Shown in pieces: positions 45,522 through 55,112 of a stretch of DNA of 64,000 nt. The DNA lies in NCBI GenBank assembly GCA_025141015.1, contig CP081098.1, positions 1,928,501-1,992,500 on the forward strand, written 5' to 3'. Numbering within the stretch: the first letter of the stretch is position 1; each line of letters starts with the position of its first letter. The notes beneath the pieces were generated by a model. It ran no database searches. It was not told where the DNA came from and saw nothing but the letters and a program-made list of their open reading frames with translations. The translations under genes were made by a program, and so were the position numbers. This DNA is from Rhodobacteraceae bacterium M382. Its GTDB lineage: Bacteria; Pseudomonadota; Alphaproteobacteria; Rhodobacterales; Rhodobacteraceae.

Positions 45522-46772
45522 TCAGGCAAAGGCTGAGGTAGACGCCAACGCCAGCCCATCAGCCACCGCCGTCATTGCATTGGCATTGTGGATTCGGGCG
45601 TTGGGACACAGTTGGCGCAGGTCGGTTGCGATCGCGTCCAACAAGGACGATCCGCCGACCAGAACGATCCGGTTGATCCGTGGTGGTGCAATTTCGGCCA
45701 GTGTCAGCGCCTGTGTGGCATGGTCGGTGATTTCGCTGACCTGATCGCTCAGCGACCGGTTCAGCGCCTCAGATGACAGCGGCACCGTCAGGCCGCGTTC
45801 CAGAACCTTCAGATCGATGCGTGGGGCCGGATGATCCGGCTGGTTGGCCAGGATCTTGCCGCGTTCCACGGCAAAGGCCACATCATGGCCCAACTCGTCC
45901 TCCAGCACGCTGACCAACCGGGTCAGCTTGGCCGGCTCAACCGCGTGTTGGGCCAGGTCGCGTGCCTTGCGTCGGGTGTCGGCGCTGTAGAGGAAGGGAA
46001 TCATCTGCCAGGTGGCCAGATCGTTGAAGATGCGGTTGGGTGCGGGCAGGGTACCCTGGCCAAAGCTGTTGCGGATGGCGCTGCCCCGACCCAACAGGGG
46101 CATGACGTGATCAATGCTGAGCCGGCGGTCAAAATCCGTTCCCCCCAACCGCAACCCGTGCGAAATCAGCACCTGGGTGGTGCCATCGCCCTGTTGTTCG
46201 AACACGGTATAATCCGACGTTCCGCCACCGATGTCGACAACCAAACCCAATCCGGCCTCTGGCGCGGTTGCACGCAGGGCGGCTTCGGGTTCATACATGA
46301 ATTGCACATCTGCAAAGCCAGCCCGCAGATAGCAGTCGCGCAGGTCTATTTCTGCCTGCGCATTGCGCGCTGCATCCTGGCTGTGAAACAGCACGGGACG
46401 CCCGGACAGCGCATGGGTAAAATCCTGATGCGTGGCGGTTTCTGCCCTGGTTTTCAACGCGCGCAGAAAGCGGGCGATGATGTCGATGAAATCCATCTCC
46501 TGTTTGTAGATCCGCCGTTTCTCCCGCAACAGCGGCGTGCCCAGAAGGCTCTTGAGCGCGCGCATGAACCGGCCTTCGTCGCCTTCGATCAGCGCCTGTG
46601 TGGCGTCGCGACCGATCCGCATGGTGCTGGCCCCATGATCAAAGAACACGGCCGTCGGCAGCGTGGTTTCACCCGCCTCTACATCAATCAGCCAGGGACG
46701 ACCGGCAACCGTTACTCCGGCTGCGGAATTCGATGTTCCAAAGTCGATACCAAGTGTGTTGGGTGCGGCCAT
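45522..46772 (-). CDS. Short Hsp70-family protein (YegD-like)
   Basis: The 416-residue protein has an actin/Hsp70 ATPase fold: LGIDFGTSNSAAG at the start (phosphate 1), DIGGGTSDYTVFE (phosphate 2) and LVGGSSLLDAIATDL (adenosine). It lacks the substrate-binding domain of DnaK. This architecture is that of YegD-type proteins, whose clients are unknown. AGGAGCCGCGCC precedes the ATG. It lies between the triple RidA gene and the lytic transglycosylase on the same strand. Confidence 0.9.
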   Translation of the reverse strand: MAAPNTLGIDFGTSNSAAGVTVAGRPWLIDVEAGETTLPTAVFFDHGASTMRIGRDATQALIEGDEGRFMRALKSLLGTPLLREKRRIYKQEMDFIDIIARFLRALKTRAETATHQDFTHALSGRPVLFHSQDAARNAQAEIDLRDCYLRAGFADVQFMYEPEAALRATAPEAGLGLVVDIGGGTSDYTVFEQQGDGTTQVLISHGLRLGGTDFDRRLSIDHVMPLLGRGSAIRNSFGQGTLPAPNRIFNDLATWQMIPFLYSADTRRKARDLAQHAVEPAKLTRLVSVLEDELGHDVAFAVERGKILANQPDHPAPRIDLKVLERGLTVPLSSEALNRSLSDQVSEITDHATQALTLAEIAPPRINRIVLVGGSSLLDAIATDLRQLCPNARIHNANAMTAVADGLALASTSAFA

Positions 46773-46829
46773 GGCGCGGCTCCTGTCGATCAGCAGAGCC
46801 GCGCTGAATATCGGTTGCTTGTGCCGGAA

Positions 46830-48044
46830 TCAAGACTGCAGAACGGCAATGACTTCGATCTCGATAACCATGTCCGGATATACCAGATTGGGCACAGGAA
46901 TGCCGGTCGTGGCCGGGCCGGGCGCGGTGTAGGAATTGGAGCGGATCAGCAGATTTTCATGCAAGGCCTCGGCAGAGGCGCTGCCCTGATAAAAGGTGGT
47001 GACCTTGACCACATCATCCAGATCGGCCCCGAATTCGGCCAGGACCCGTGCCACATTGCCCATGGCAATGCGGGTTTGGGCCACCATATTGCCGGGTTCC
47101 AGCACATTGGCCTGCGCATCCAGGGCAACCTGACCGCCGACGTGGATGACCTGCCCGGATTTGACACCGTGTTTATAGGGCAGGGCAGTGGTCCAGTTCC
47201 AATGCCCGTCAGGCCAAACATGGCTGATCTGACCGTTGGTGCCGATACAGGCTGTGGCAGCGATGCGGGTCGTCAACCCGTCATGGGGAAAGGACGGCAC
47301 CGGGATGCCCGTCGGTGTCGGACCGGGATCGGGGAAATATTCGGCGCGGATACGGGCAGAGATTTCCCAATCTTCGGCTGTGCCATCGCCCCGATAGAAT
47401 GTGTTGACCTTGACCACATCTTTCAGATCGGCCCCCGCGGTCTGCAAGGCGCGCGACAACCGGTCCATCATCAGTCGCGTCTGGGTCACGATATCATCGG
47501 GGTGGGCGACAGATCCATCGGCGGCCATGGCCGTCATGTCACCGGTAAAGATCATGTCGCCGCATTTGATGACATGCGAAAAGGTGGCGGGCAGAGCAGG
47601 CATGTCATCCAGATAAAACGTCTGACGCGGCAGGGTGCCGCCATCTGCGTCACGCATGGCGACACCTTCGATTTCGCACAGCATGTCAGGGTAACACAGC
47701 TCTGGCAGGTTGATCAGATTGACCACCGGCCTGACCTCGGGGCCGATGATGTCGGCCATCTGAGCCAGCAGCCGGGATTCATCCTGTGCGTTCCCGACAT
47801 AATAGACAACCAGCCGCACCAGATCCCCGAAACCGGCTCCCAGATCGTTTAGCAGGTCCGACATATAGGCCATGGAATTGCGCACCTGGCAGTCCAGATC
47901 TCCGATATTTCGCACGTTGCCCTGCGCATCCAGATCCACCTGACCACCTGTAAAGATCAGATCCCCCGCCCGCACCGCGTGATGGTGGGTCAGCCGGACC
48001 GGCCAATCCCAATGCCCGTCCGGAAAACTGTATTGTCTGGTCAT
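46830..48044 (-). CDS. Three-domain RidA (YjgF) family protein
   Basis: This 404-residue chain holds three RidA-like domains: about 18-130, 155-267 and 289-402. Domains 1 and 3 each begin after PDGHW(D/N)W and share (G/H)GGQV(D/A)LDAQ(G/A)NV; domains 2 and 3 share DVVKV(N/T)TFY and TGIPVP. Standard RidA is a trimer of about 130-residue subunits that hydrolyse reactive enamines made by PLP enzymes, so this may fold as a single-chain trimer. Only domain 1 has the usual catalytic Arg (Arg105 in EVRPVVNL); domains 2 and 3 have Pro/Thr there. The start at 48044 is followed by MTRQYSFPDG. A PLP transaminase is just upstream on the same strand. Confidence 0.9.
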   Translation of the reverse strand: MTRQYSFPDGHWDWPVRLTHHHAVRAGDLIFTGGQVDLDAQGNVRNIGDLDCQVRNSMAYMSDLLNDLGAGFGDLVRLVVYYVGNAQDESRLLAQMADIIGPEVRPVVNLINLPELCYPDMLCEIEGVAMRDADGGTLPRQTFYLDDMPALPATFSHVIKCGDMIFTGDMTAMAADGSVAHPDDIVTQTRLMMDRLSRALQTAGADLKDVVKVNTFYRGDGTAEDWEISARIRAEYFPDPGPTPTGIPVPSFPHDGLTTRIAATACIGTNGQISHVWPDGHWNWTTALPYKHGVKSGQVIHVGGQVALDAQANVLEPGNMVAQTRIAMGNVARVLAEFGADLDDVVKVTTFYQGSASAEALHENLLIRSNSYTAPGPATTGIPVPNLVYPDMVIEIEVIAVLQS

Positions 48045-48259
48045 GTTGTGGGGGATCCTTGGCATGTGGAACTGGCGAGAGTCGCAAGTAAGCACAGGTC
48101 CGGGACACCAGCCAAGTGTATTTCCGACCGAGGCCGGTCGCCTGGCCACAAAAAATGGTGCCTGATTTGGCACGCCTCAAGCCAGAAGTGTTGTAGCCCC
48201 AATGGCGGCTGGGCGGACCAGGCCGTCATCCAACTGGAGGCCAGCATTATTGCGTCGCC

Positions 48260-49210
48260 TTACTGGTCAGTTGCTCCTGGGTAGCTGACAACGCTCCGAT
48301 ATCTGTCGTCCGCGTGGAGCTGCCAATAGAGCGCCATCATGCGTTCTGACAGCAGGCCCACTTCTCCCGATCCAATGGGCTGCCCATCTATTTTGGAGAC
48401 AGGCATGACGCCTCCGGCTGTTGATGTGACAAAGACCTCATCCGCCGATTTCAGGTCTTTAACCGCAATATCCTGCGCGTGACACGGGAGGCCCATTTCT
48501 GCGCAGAGGTCAAAGATGGTCTGACGTGTAATGCCCAACAGGACGCTCAGGTTGGGTGTTGAAACCACGCCGTCTTTCACTGCAAAAATATTGAATCCGG
48601 GTCCTTCGGATACGTTGCCGTTGACGTCAATCAATACTGCTGTGTCCGCCCCCCGTTCATAGGCCGCATACAGCCCCTTCACCATATCCAGCCAATGGTA
48701 GTTCTTGACCGTCGGATCGACCGAGGATGGCGGGATGCGCAGAACATCCGTCACGGCCAGGTGCAGGCCACGTTCCATCTGTTCCTTGTTGGCGACAGAG
48801 CCGAATGGAATGGCGAACGCAATAAGACGGTTTTCTGCATCCCGTGGGTCCCGGCTGAACTCCGGGGATGTCCCTCGGGTGCAGATGAATTCCACATAAG
48901 CGTTCTCGAGCCCGGACAAGGCCACGCAATTGTGCAGGATTTCCGTCACTTGGGCTGCGTCATATGGAATCGACATATGCAGTTCCGACATCCCGCGAAA
49001 AAAACGCTCCAGATGGTCGCCCAATCTGAAAAAAGCGCCGTTCCACACATGGACGACATCATAGGTCGCGTCTGAATGAAGAAACCCATAGTCCAGAACC
49101 GAAAGCTTCGCCTCCTGGATCGGCAAATACTGTCCGTCCATATAGGCAACGCCGGGTGGGTAGGTGCGAGGGTCGACGTGGCGCGCGGTTAACTTGGGCA
49201 ATTTGTGCAT
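48260..49210 (-). CDS. Fold-type IV PLP transaminase, (R)-amine/D-amino acid type
   Basis: This 316-residue class IV aminotransferase binds PLP through Lys169 (DPTVKNYHW), with EGPGFNIF and STAGGVMP as further cofactor-site segments. The segments LDYGFLHSDATYDVVHVWNG and YVEFICTRG are closer to (R)-selective amine transaminases than to branched-chain or D-alanine transaminases, which have Arg or Gln near that Glu. The Lrp regulator at 49338 is divergent and may control it. The triple RidA gene follows 215 bases later on the same strand, which fits PLP-derived enamine clearance. Confidence 0.85.
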   Translation of the reverse strand: MHKLPKLTARHVDPRTYPPGVAYMDGQYLPIQEAKLSVLDYGFLHSDATYDVVHVWNGAFFRLGDHLERFFRGMSELHMSIPYDAAQVTEILHNCVALSGLENAYVEFICTRGTSPEFSRDPRDAENRLIAFAIPFGSVANKEQMERGLHLAVTDVLRIPPSSVDPTVKNYHWLDMVKGLYAAYERGADTAVLIDVNGNVSEGPGFNIFAVKDGVVSTPNLSVLLGITRQTIFDLCAEMGLPCHAQDIAVKDLKSADEVFVTSTAGGVMPVSKIDGQPIGSGEVGLLSERMMALYWQLHADDRYRSVVSYPGATDQ

Positions 49211-49337
49211 GATCGAACTTTCGATGAAAAGAGTCGGCTGGTCCGATTAAAAGTATCGGGTTTTCCTGAGCATTTTGCCTGATATTGAGTATGCTGCCGG
49301 GCAAGATGATGCAAATTTGGCAAGGAGCGTGAACAAT

Positions 49338-49802
49338 ATGCCTGTCACACTGGATGACACCGACAGGAAGCTTCTGGAGCTGCTTCAGCGCAACAATCGC
49401 CTGACGGCAGACGAGTTGGGGGACCATGTCGGAACGTCACGCTCGTCGGTTCAACGGCGCATGAAACGGTTCCGGGACGAAGGGGTCATCGAAGCGGACA
49501 TTTCCGTCCTGTCCGCCAAAGCCGTCGGGCGTCCTATGACCTTTATCGTAGAAGTGGAACTGGAACGCGAACGCACTGACCTGCTGGATGAATTTCGCCG
49601 CTCAATGCTGGCGTTGGATGATGTTCAACAATGCTACTACGTCACAGGGCACACTGACTTCATTCTGATTGTCACGTCCGCGGATATGGCCGCATATGAA
49701 GAATTCAGCCGACAGGTGTTTACGGACAACCCCAACATCCGAAGGTTTCACTCAAACGTCGTGGTGAGCCGCGTCAAAGCTGGTTTGCAGGTGCCGCTTT
49801 AG
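49338..49802 (+). CDS. Lrp/AsnC family transcriptional regulator
   Basis: This 154-residue regulator has an N-terminal helix-turn-helix (ELLQRNNRLTADELGDHVGTSRSSVQRRM, about 12-40) and a C-terminal RAM ligand domain (VQQCYYVTGHTDFILIVTSADMAAYEEF). It is divergent from the transaminase, with 127 bases between starts, so it may sense the enzyme's substrate. The ATG at 49338 has AAGGAG upstream; GTG 49329 is an alternative. Confidence 0.92.
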   Translation: MPVTLDDTDRKLLELLQRNNRLTADELGDHVGTSRSSVQRRMKRFRDEGVIEADISVLSAKAVGRPMTFIVEVELERERTDLLDEFRRSMLALDDVQQCYYVTGHTDFILIVTSADMAAYEEFSRQVFTDNPNIRRFHSNVVVSRVKAGLQVPL

Positions 49803-49914
49803 CATTTCGGCCGGGGACATCTATTGTTCGACGAATGCCCATTCCGGTCCCAAACCGATCTTTGGGGGTGTTGCAGATCGCTCCCGGGGTGGGGCGCGGG
49901 CTGCAATACGATTG

Positions 49915-49947
49915 AAAAAGGGCGTCCCAAATCGGCACGCCCTTTTT
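49915..49947. terminator. Bidirectional terminator between lrp-type gene and glnA
   Basis: AAAAAGGGCGT and ACGCCCTTTTT form an 11-bp stem with T-runs on both strands, between convergent genes (stops at 49802 and 49976). Confidence 0.9.
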
Positions 49948-49975
49948 CAGTTTTATCAGTCAGCAGCTCAGCAGA

Positions 49976-51382
49976 TCAGCAGCTGTAATACATTCCGAAT
50001 TCCACCGGGTGGGGTGTGTGTTCGAACAGCTGGATCTCTTCCATCTTCAGCGCGATATAGCCGTCGATCTGGTCCTTGGTGAACACGTCACCCTGCAGCA
50101 GGAAGTCGTGGTCGGCGGCCAGCGAGTCGATGGCTTCACGCAAGCTGCCGCAGACGGTCGGGATGCCTTCCAGCTCTTCGGCCGGCAGATCGTACAGGTT
50201 CTTGTCCATGGCTTCGCCGGGGTCGATCTTGTTCTTGATGCCGTCCAGGCCGGCCATCAACAGCGCTGCAAAGCACAGATAGGGGTTGGCAGCCGGATCG
50301 GGGAAACGAGCTTCGACGCGCTTGGCCTTGGGCGATTCAGTCCATGGAATACGGACACAACCGGACCGGTTACGGGCCGAATAAGCGCGCAGAACGGGGG
50401 CTTCGAAACCGGGGATCAGACGCTTGTAGCTGTTGGTCGCCGGGTTGGTGAACGCGTTCAGAGTTTTGGCATGCTTGAGGATACCACCGATGAAATACAG
50501 TGCCTCATCCGACAGATCGGCGTATTTGTCGCCAGCGAACAGTGGCTTGCCGTCTTTCCAGATCGACATGTTCACGTGCATGCCGGTGCCGTTGTCGCCA
50601 TAGATCGGCTTGGGCATGAAGGTGGCGGATTTGCCATAGGCGTGGGCCACATTGTGGATCACGTATTTGTATTTCTGCAGCTCGTCGGCCTGTTTGGTCA
50701 GGCTGTCAAAGATCAGGCCCAGCTCGTGCTGGCAGGACGCAACCTCGTGGTGGTGCTTGTCGACCTTCATGCCCAGACGCTTCATGGTCGAGAGCATTTC
50801 GCTGCGCAGGTCCTGGGCTTCGTCGGTGGGGTTCACCGGGAAGTAACCACCCTTGAGGCCAGGGCGGTGGCCCATGTTGCCCATTTCATATTCGGTGTCG
50901 GTGTTCCATGACGCATCCGAGGCATCGACTTCGTAAGAGACCTTGTTGATGGTGTTGGAGAACCGAACGTCGTCAAACAGGAAGAATTCCGCTTCGGGGC
51001 CCATATAGGCCACATCACCGATACCGCTGGACTTCAGATAGGCTTCGGCCTTCTGAGCGGTGCCGCGCGGGTCACGCTCATAGGCTTCGCCGGTGTCGGG
51101 TTCCACGATCGAGCAGTGAATGCAGATGGTTTTTTCCGCATAGAACGGATCCACATAGGCCGACGTGGTGTCAGGCATCAGTTTCATGTCCGAGTTTTCG
51201 ATCGACTTCCAACCGGCAATCGAGGAACCGTCGAACATAAAGCCTTCTTCGAGGAAGTCTTCGTCGACCAGGTCCACGTCTACGGTCACGTGCTGCAGCT
51301 TGCCGCGCACGTCGGTGAAACGAATATCCACATATGCGGCGTCTTCGTCTTTCATCATCTGGAGAACTGCGTCTACGCTCAT
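49976..51382 (-). CDS. glnA: Glutamine synthetase, type I
   Basis: This 468-residue enzyme makes glutamine from glutamate, ammonia and ATP as a dodecamer. Landmarks: [32 protein letters not shown], the ATP-site [16 protein letters not shown], and [10 protein letters not shown] with the Tyr used for adenylylation, which points to the GlnE-regulated class. It follows glnB by 67 bases in the same direction, the usual glnBA operon. Confidence 0.98.
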   Translation of the reverse strand: MSVDAVLQMMKDEDAAYVDIRFTDVRGKLQHVTVDVDLVDEDFLEEGFMFDGSSIAGWKSIENSDMKLMPDTTSAYVDPFYAEKTICIHCSIVEPDTGEAYERDPRGTAQKAEAYLKSSGIGDVAYMGPEAEFFLFDDVRFSNTINKVSYEVDASDASWNTDTEYEMGNMGHRPGLKGGYFPVNPTDEAQDLRSEMLSTMKRLGMKVDKHHHEVASCQHELGLIFDSLTKQADELQKYKYVIHNVAHAYGKSATFMPKPIYGDNGTGMHVNMSIWKDGKPLFAGDKYADLSDEALYFIGGILKHAKTLNAFTNPATNSYKRLIPGFEAPVLRAYSARNRSGCVRIPWTESPKAKRVEARFPDPAANPYLCFAALLMAGLDGIKNKIDPGEAMDKNLYDLPAEELEGIPTVCGSLREAIDSLAADHDFLLQGDVFTKDQIDGYIALKMEEIQLFEHTPHPVEFGMYYSC

Positions 51383-51449
51383 TCCCTTGGTCCTTCTGAT
51401 TGTCGAATTTCAGATTGCGTTACAGGGCCTGCCGGGGCAGGCCGGGCTA

Positions 51450-51830
<381 letters not shown>

Positions 51831-51905
51831 TCAGATCACTTTCAAATCGCCGGGACAATCGGTTAGGCTGAAAACATTAGAGCCGCGTGACCTGAAAATC
51901 AAAAA

Positions 51906-51943
51906 ATGCCCACTTTTTGTGCGGGCTGCTCGAAAAATGAGCA
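51906..51943. promoter_or_regulatory. Dyad-rich segment in the glnB/nnrD divergent region
   Basis: TGCCCACTTTTTGTGCGGGC is an imperfect palindrome, followed by TGCTC-N7-GAGCA. The place, about 120-180 bases before glnB, would suit an activator site such as NtrC. The match to any known site is not convincing. Confidence 0.3.
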
Positions 51944-51968
51944 AAATTGAATCCACGAAAGGGACCAT

Positions 51969-53564
51969 ATGGCAGAGGTTTTGACTGCGGGTCAGATGCG
52001 CGCGATTGAACAGGCGGCCATTGCATCCGGGTCCGTTACCGGGCTCGAATTGATGGAGCGGGCAGGGGCCGGAGTGGTCGCTGCCATATTTGAGGCGTGG
52101 CCCCAATGGCAGACGCGAGGGACCACCGCCTCGCGCTCTCCGGAGAATTCTGGCCAAGAAGACGCTCTGAAGGCCGTCGTTCTGTGCGGGCCGGGCAACA
52201 ACGGTGGCGATGGGTTTGTCATCGCGCGGCTGTTGAAGCAATCCGGTTGGGAGGTAACTGTGTCGGTGTTGGGAGATCCGGACAGGTTGCCGCCGGACGC
52301 CCGGACAAATTTCGACCGCTGGGTGGAACTGGGGACATACACACCGTTGACCAAGAACAGCCTGGGAACGGTTGAGACCGGGCCGGACCTGGTTGTGGAT
52401 GCAGTGTTCGGAACAGGGTTGGCCCGCAAGATCGAGGGAGATCTGGCGGCTCTGTTTTCCCATCTTACGGAGTTGCGTGCAGAGACCGGCGTCAAATGCG
52501 TTGCCGTCGATATTCCTTCGGGGGTGTGTTCGGACAGTGGCCAGATATTGGGGATAGCTCCGCATGTGGATCTGACCGTGAGCTTCCACGCTGAAAAGCT
52601 GGGGCATACTCTGGACCAGGTCCAGGACCATTCGTCCCGTGTCGTGGTCTGTGATATTGGATTGCCCCATGCAACACCTGCCGAGGCACGGACCCGCTAT
52701 GCCTGGAAAACAGAGCCGCCCGATGCGGATTCATTGCGCAAAACACCCCAAGCGCAGAAATACAGCTATGGTCACGTGCTGGTTCTGTCCGGAGGCTGCG
52801 GCCGTACGGGCGCGGCACGGCTTGCCGCGCGATCCGCGCTGAGGGTTGGGGCCGGATTGGTGACATTGGGGGTGCCTTGTGATGCCCTGACCGAGGTCGC
52901 CTGTCAGATCACGGCGGTCATGATGACCCAAATCTCTGATGTGGCTGCCTTGAGGTCCGTGTTAGAGGACAGGCGGTTGAACACCCTGTGCCTTGGGCCG
53001 GGGCTCGGGTTGGATGAACGCGCGCGCAGCCTGGTCGAAACGGTTCTCGAACACCGACGCCCTGCAGTGTTGGACGCGGATGCGTTGACGATGTTTCGTG
53101 ATGATCCCAAGGTGCTTTTTGCCCGGCTGCACGCAGGCTGTGTCATCACCCCGCATGGGGGCGAATTTGCCCGGTTGTTCCCTGATCTTGCCGAACGCCT
53201 GATGGCGACAGCGGACAAAGGACCAGCCTATTCCAAAGTCGATGCGACCCGATCAGCAGCCCAGCGGGCCGGGTGCACCGTTTTGTTCAAGGGAGCCGAT
53301 ACCGTCATTGCGACCCCAGATGGGCAATGCGCAGTGCATGTGGCCCAGTTCGACCGGTCGGCCCCGTGGCTGGCAACAGCCGGGTCCGGGGACGTTCTGT
53401 CCGGGCTTGTTTCAGGGCTGTTGGCACGGGGGATGTCCCCCATGCAGGCGGCAGAAACGGCGGCATGGCTGCACGTGCAATCTGCGCTGGATTTCGGACC
53501 TGGATTGATCGCCGAAGACCTTCCCGAGATCTTGCCGCACACACTGCGCAACCTGATAGGGTGA
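51969..53564 (+). CDS. nnr: Bifunctional NAD(P)HX epimerase/dehydratase
   Basis: This 531-residue metabolite-repair enzyme restores damaged hydrated NAD(P)H. The N-terminal epimerase part (about 1-215) has ELMERAGAGV, CGPGNNGGDGFVIARLL and VDIPSGVCSDSG. The C-terminal ADP-dependent dehydratase (about 255-531) has VLSGGCGRTGAARLAARSAL, LDADALTMF, ITPHGGEFARLFPD and ATAGSGDVLSGLVSGL. It is divergent from glnB. Confidence 0.95.
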   Translation: MAEVLTAGQMRAIEQAAIASGSVTGLELMERAGAGVVAAIFEAWPQWQTRGTTASRSPENSGQEDALKAVVLCGPGNNGGDGFVIARLLKQSGWEVTVSVLGDPDRLPPDARTNFDRWVELGTYTPLTKNSLGTVETGPDLVVDAVFGTGLARKIEGDLAALFSHLTELRAETGVKCVAVDIPSGVCSDSGQILGIAPHVDLTVSFHAEKLGHTLDQVQDHSSRVVVCDIGLPHATPAEARTRYAWKTEPPDADSLRKTPQAQKYSYGHVLVLSGGCGRTGAARLAARSALRVGAGLVTLGVPCDALTEVACQITAVMMTQISDVAALRSVLEDRRLNTLCLGPGLGLDERARSLVETVLEHRRPAVLDADALTMFRDDPKVLFARLHAGCVITPHGGEFARLFPDLAERLMATADKGPAYSKVDATRSAAQRAGCTVLFKGADTVIATPDGQCAVHVAQFDRSAPWLATAGSGDVLSGLVSGLLARGMSPMQAAETAAWLHVQSALDFGPGLIAEDLPEILPHTLRNLIG

Positions 53565-53597
53565 TCCCGGGTCTGCGGCCCGCAGTGGTCATATGTG

Positions 53598-54101
53598 TCA
53601 GGCGGCGCTTTGCAACGGGGTCGCCGGCAAGGGGCCACATTCCACTTCCAACCCGCCTGCATAGACAATGTGGGGGCTGTCGAAATGCAATTGAAACAGG
53701 CACCGATCCATTTCGCCCAGATCAGTGATGAATTCGCCGTCGATCAGGTCGCCAATTGCGGCCATCGCCTGGGACGCGCCGAAAACGGCCTTGGCGCGCC
53801 AGTCGCGGACCAAGATCCGGTGATCGGCGGGCAGGTCCATATCCTCTTCGGGGCGGGTGTCCCCCAGCGAACCCGCGGCAACCCGGACAGTCCGGACACG
53901 GCTGGTGGTCGAGGAAATACCCCTCAGAAGGACCAATCCCGCATCGCGCGAAATGATCTTGTCTCCGGCTACCAGATCCTCAACGGCGACTTCGCCCCGT
54001 TGGGTCAGAATAATCGTCCCGGTCAGAAAGCCCGTGATCGCGGGCTGCACAGGCGCAGACGGACTCCGCCCGCGGGCAGAGATGGTTTCTTGCATATTCA
54101 T
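53598..54101 (-). CDS. Small Hint-domain protein lacking the nucleophile Cys
   Basis: This 167-residue protein has a Hint-type core: FLTGTIILTQRGEVAVEDL, GDKIISRDAG, LPADHRILVRDWRAKAVFG and SPHIVYAGGLEVECGP. At the position where the domain normally starts with Cys (CFxxGT), this protein has Gly (GFLTGT), so classical self-cleavage is unlikely. A stop is 33 bases from the convergent nnr stop. A second Hint protein with Cys is at 40171-41166. Confidence 0.8.
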   Translation of the reverse strand: MNMQETISARGRSPSAPVQPAITGFLTGTIILTQRGEVAVEDLVAGDKIISRDAGLVLLRGISSTTSRVRTVRVAAGSLGDTRPEEDMDLPADHRILVRDWRAKAVFGASQAMAAIGDLIDGEFITDLGEMDRCLFQLHFDSPHIVYAGGLEVECGPLPATPLQSAA

Positions 54102-54290
54102 GGCAATACTCGCTCGGTTGCCTCATTTTTTTCTTAGAATGTGGCAAAAAATCGTTACTGCTGCGACCTTTTTCTGCCCGAGCGGATGAAATTGACAACT
54201 TGGGTGGCCAAACAGGCTCAGTTTCCTCTCGCATCCCAGGAGAAGCTTTGTTATTTAGCGCCGCACGCGCAGCACATAGCGCGTCAGGTT

Positions 54291-54375
54291 GCGGGTGTGG
54301 CGGAATTGGTAGACGCACCAGATTTAGGTTCTGGCGCCGCAAGGCGTGGGGGTTCAAGTCCCTTCACCCGCACCA
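54291..54375 (+). tRNA. tRNA-Leu (UAG anticodon)
   Basis: The acceptor stem is GCGGGTG paired with CACCCGC, with discriminator A and an encoded CCA. The anticodon stem CCAGA/TCTGG encloses loop TTTAGGT, which has anticodon TAG. A long variable arm GGCGCCGCAAGGCGT and T-loop GGTTCAAGTCC confirm a class II tRNA. It stands alone. Confidence 0.96.
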
Positions 54376-55057
54376 TCAAAACCTCTCTTTTTGCACGTTT
54401 TATCAATATATTATGGGCTTGGTTGCGTGTGTCGACCATACATTTTTCCCGGGTTTGGTGAAAACCTGGCTGGATCTACGTTTGGTTTTCCCGGGATGGG
54501 TGACCCCGTATCGCGTATCCATCTTGGTTCCGGCGCTGGTAAAACCGGGAGTACGAATCGTGAGATTCGCAAACCCAGTCATAAGAGCGCAAACACATCG
54601 GTGTGCGACGTGGATTTGGCATCGTTTGGCGTGGTGTGTTGGACCCATCAACGTCTGCACCGCCAGCCGGAACACGGCGTAGGCGTAGCGTTTCGGATAT
54701 GGATTCCGCGCTACAGCGTGCTTCTATGGGCTCTGCTCGCCAGTGACAGAAGGGGCCTTTGATAGGTGCAGCCACTCGCACGGCATTGACTGTGGTGCTG
54801 GCGGAAAAAACATGTGGGGTCGCCGCTGTGGTGCCAATGTCTTAATGGGTTCGGCAAACCACCATGTTTGATTGGGTTTCGTCAAAAATCGATTTTGAAA
54901 CCAGCCCGTGATCCGGACTTAACGACGTGACGGTGGGAAACTAGAGGCCACTTGGGGCCGCGATGAATGGCGTGTCATCGCTCGCGCCTTGTGCTGCGCT
55001 GAACACGCTGTGTCGGGTGTCGCAAGATGGTCCTGGACCCGCGTTGACAATGGGTTC
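54376..55057. other. Gene-free 0.7-kb stretch with several dyads
   Basis: No ORF here has a ribosome-binding site and credible protein sequence. It contains short hairpins: CGAATC-GTGA-GATTCG-like near 54556, GGTTTC/GAAACC around 54875-54902, and GCGATGA-N8-TCATCGC at about 54960-54981. It ends in a hairpin with a plus-strand T-run, so a short transcript running rightward is possible. Confidence 0.4.
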
Positions 55058-55099
55058 AGGCCACTTGCACGCGTTTGCGCAAGTGGCCTGTTTTGTTAG
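55058..55099 (+). terminator. Terminator-like hairpin pointing right
   Basis: AGGCCACTTGC and GCAAGTGGCCT form a perfect 11-bp stem, followed on the plus strand by GTTTTGTTAGGTTTTTT. No plus-strand gene lies between tRNA-Leu and this point. On the minus strand it lies just past the repeat-protein stop (55113) but lacks a T-run there. Confidence 0.65.
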
Positions 55100-55112
55100 G
55101 TTTTTTCAGATG

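Noticed and set aside
45831-47852. 673-codon open frame opposite the Hsp70 and RidA genes
   Set aside because: It crosses two recognised genes on the other strand and has no domain.
51906-51943. NtrC site for glnB
   Set aside because: The palindrome is imperfect and does not match a site I can state with confidence, so it is only kept as a weak regulatory feature.
54200-54762. Open frames crossing the tRNA-Leu gene
   Set aside because: tRNA structure is clear, and frames that read through a tRNA are not credible genes.
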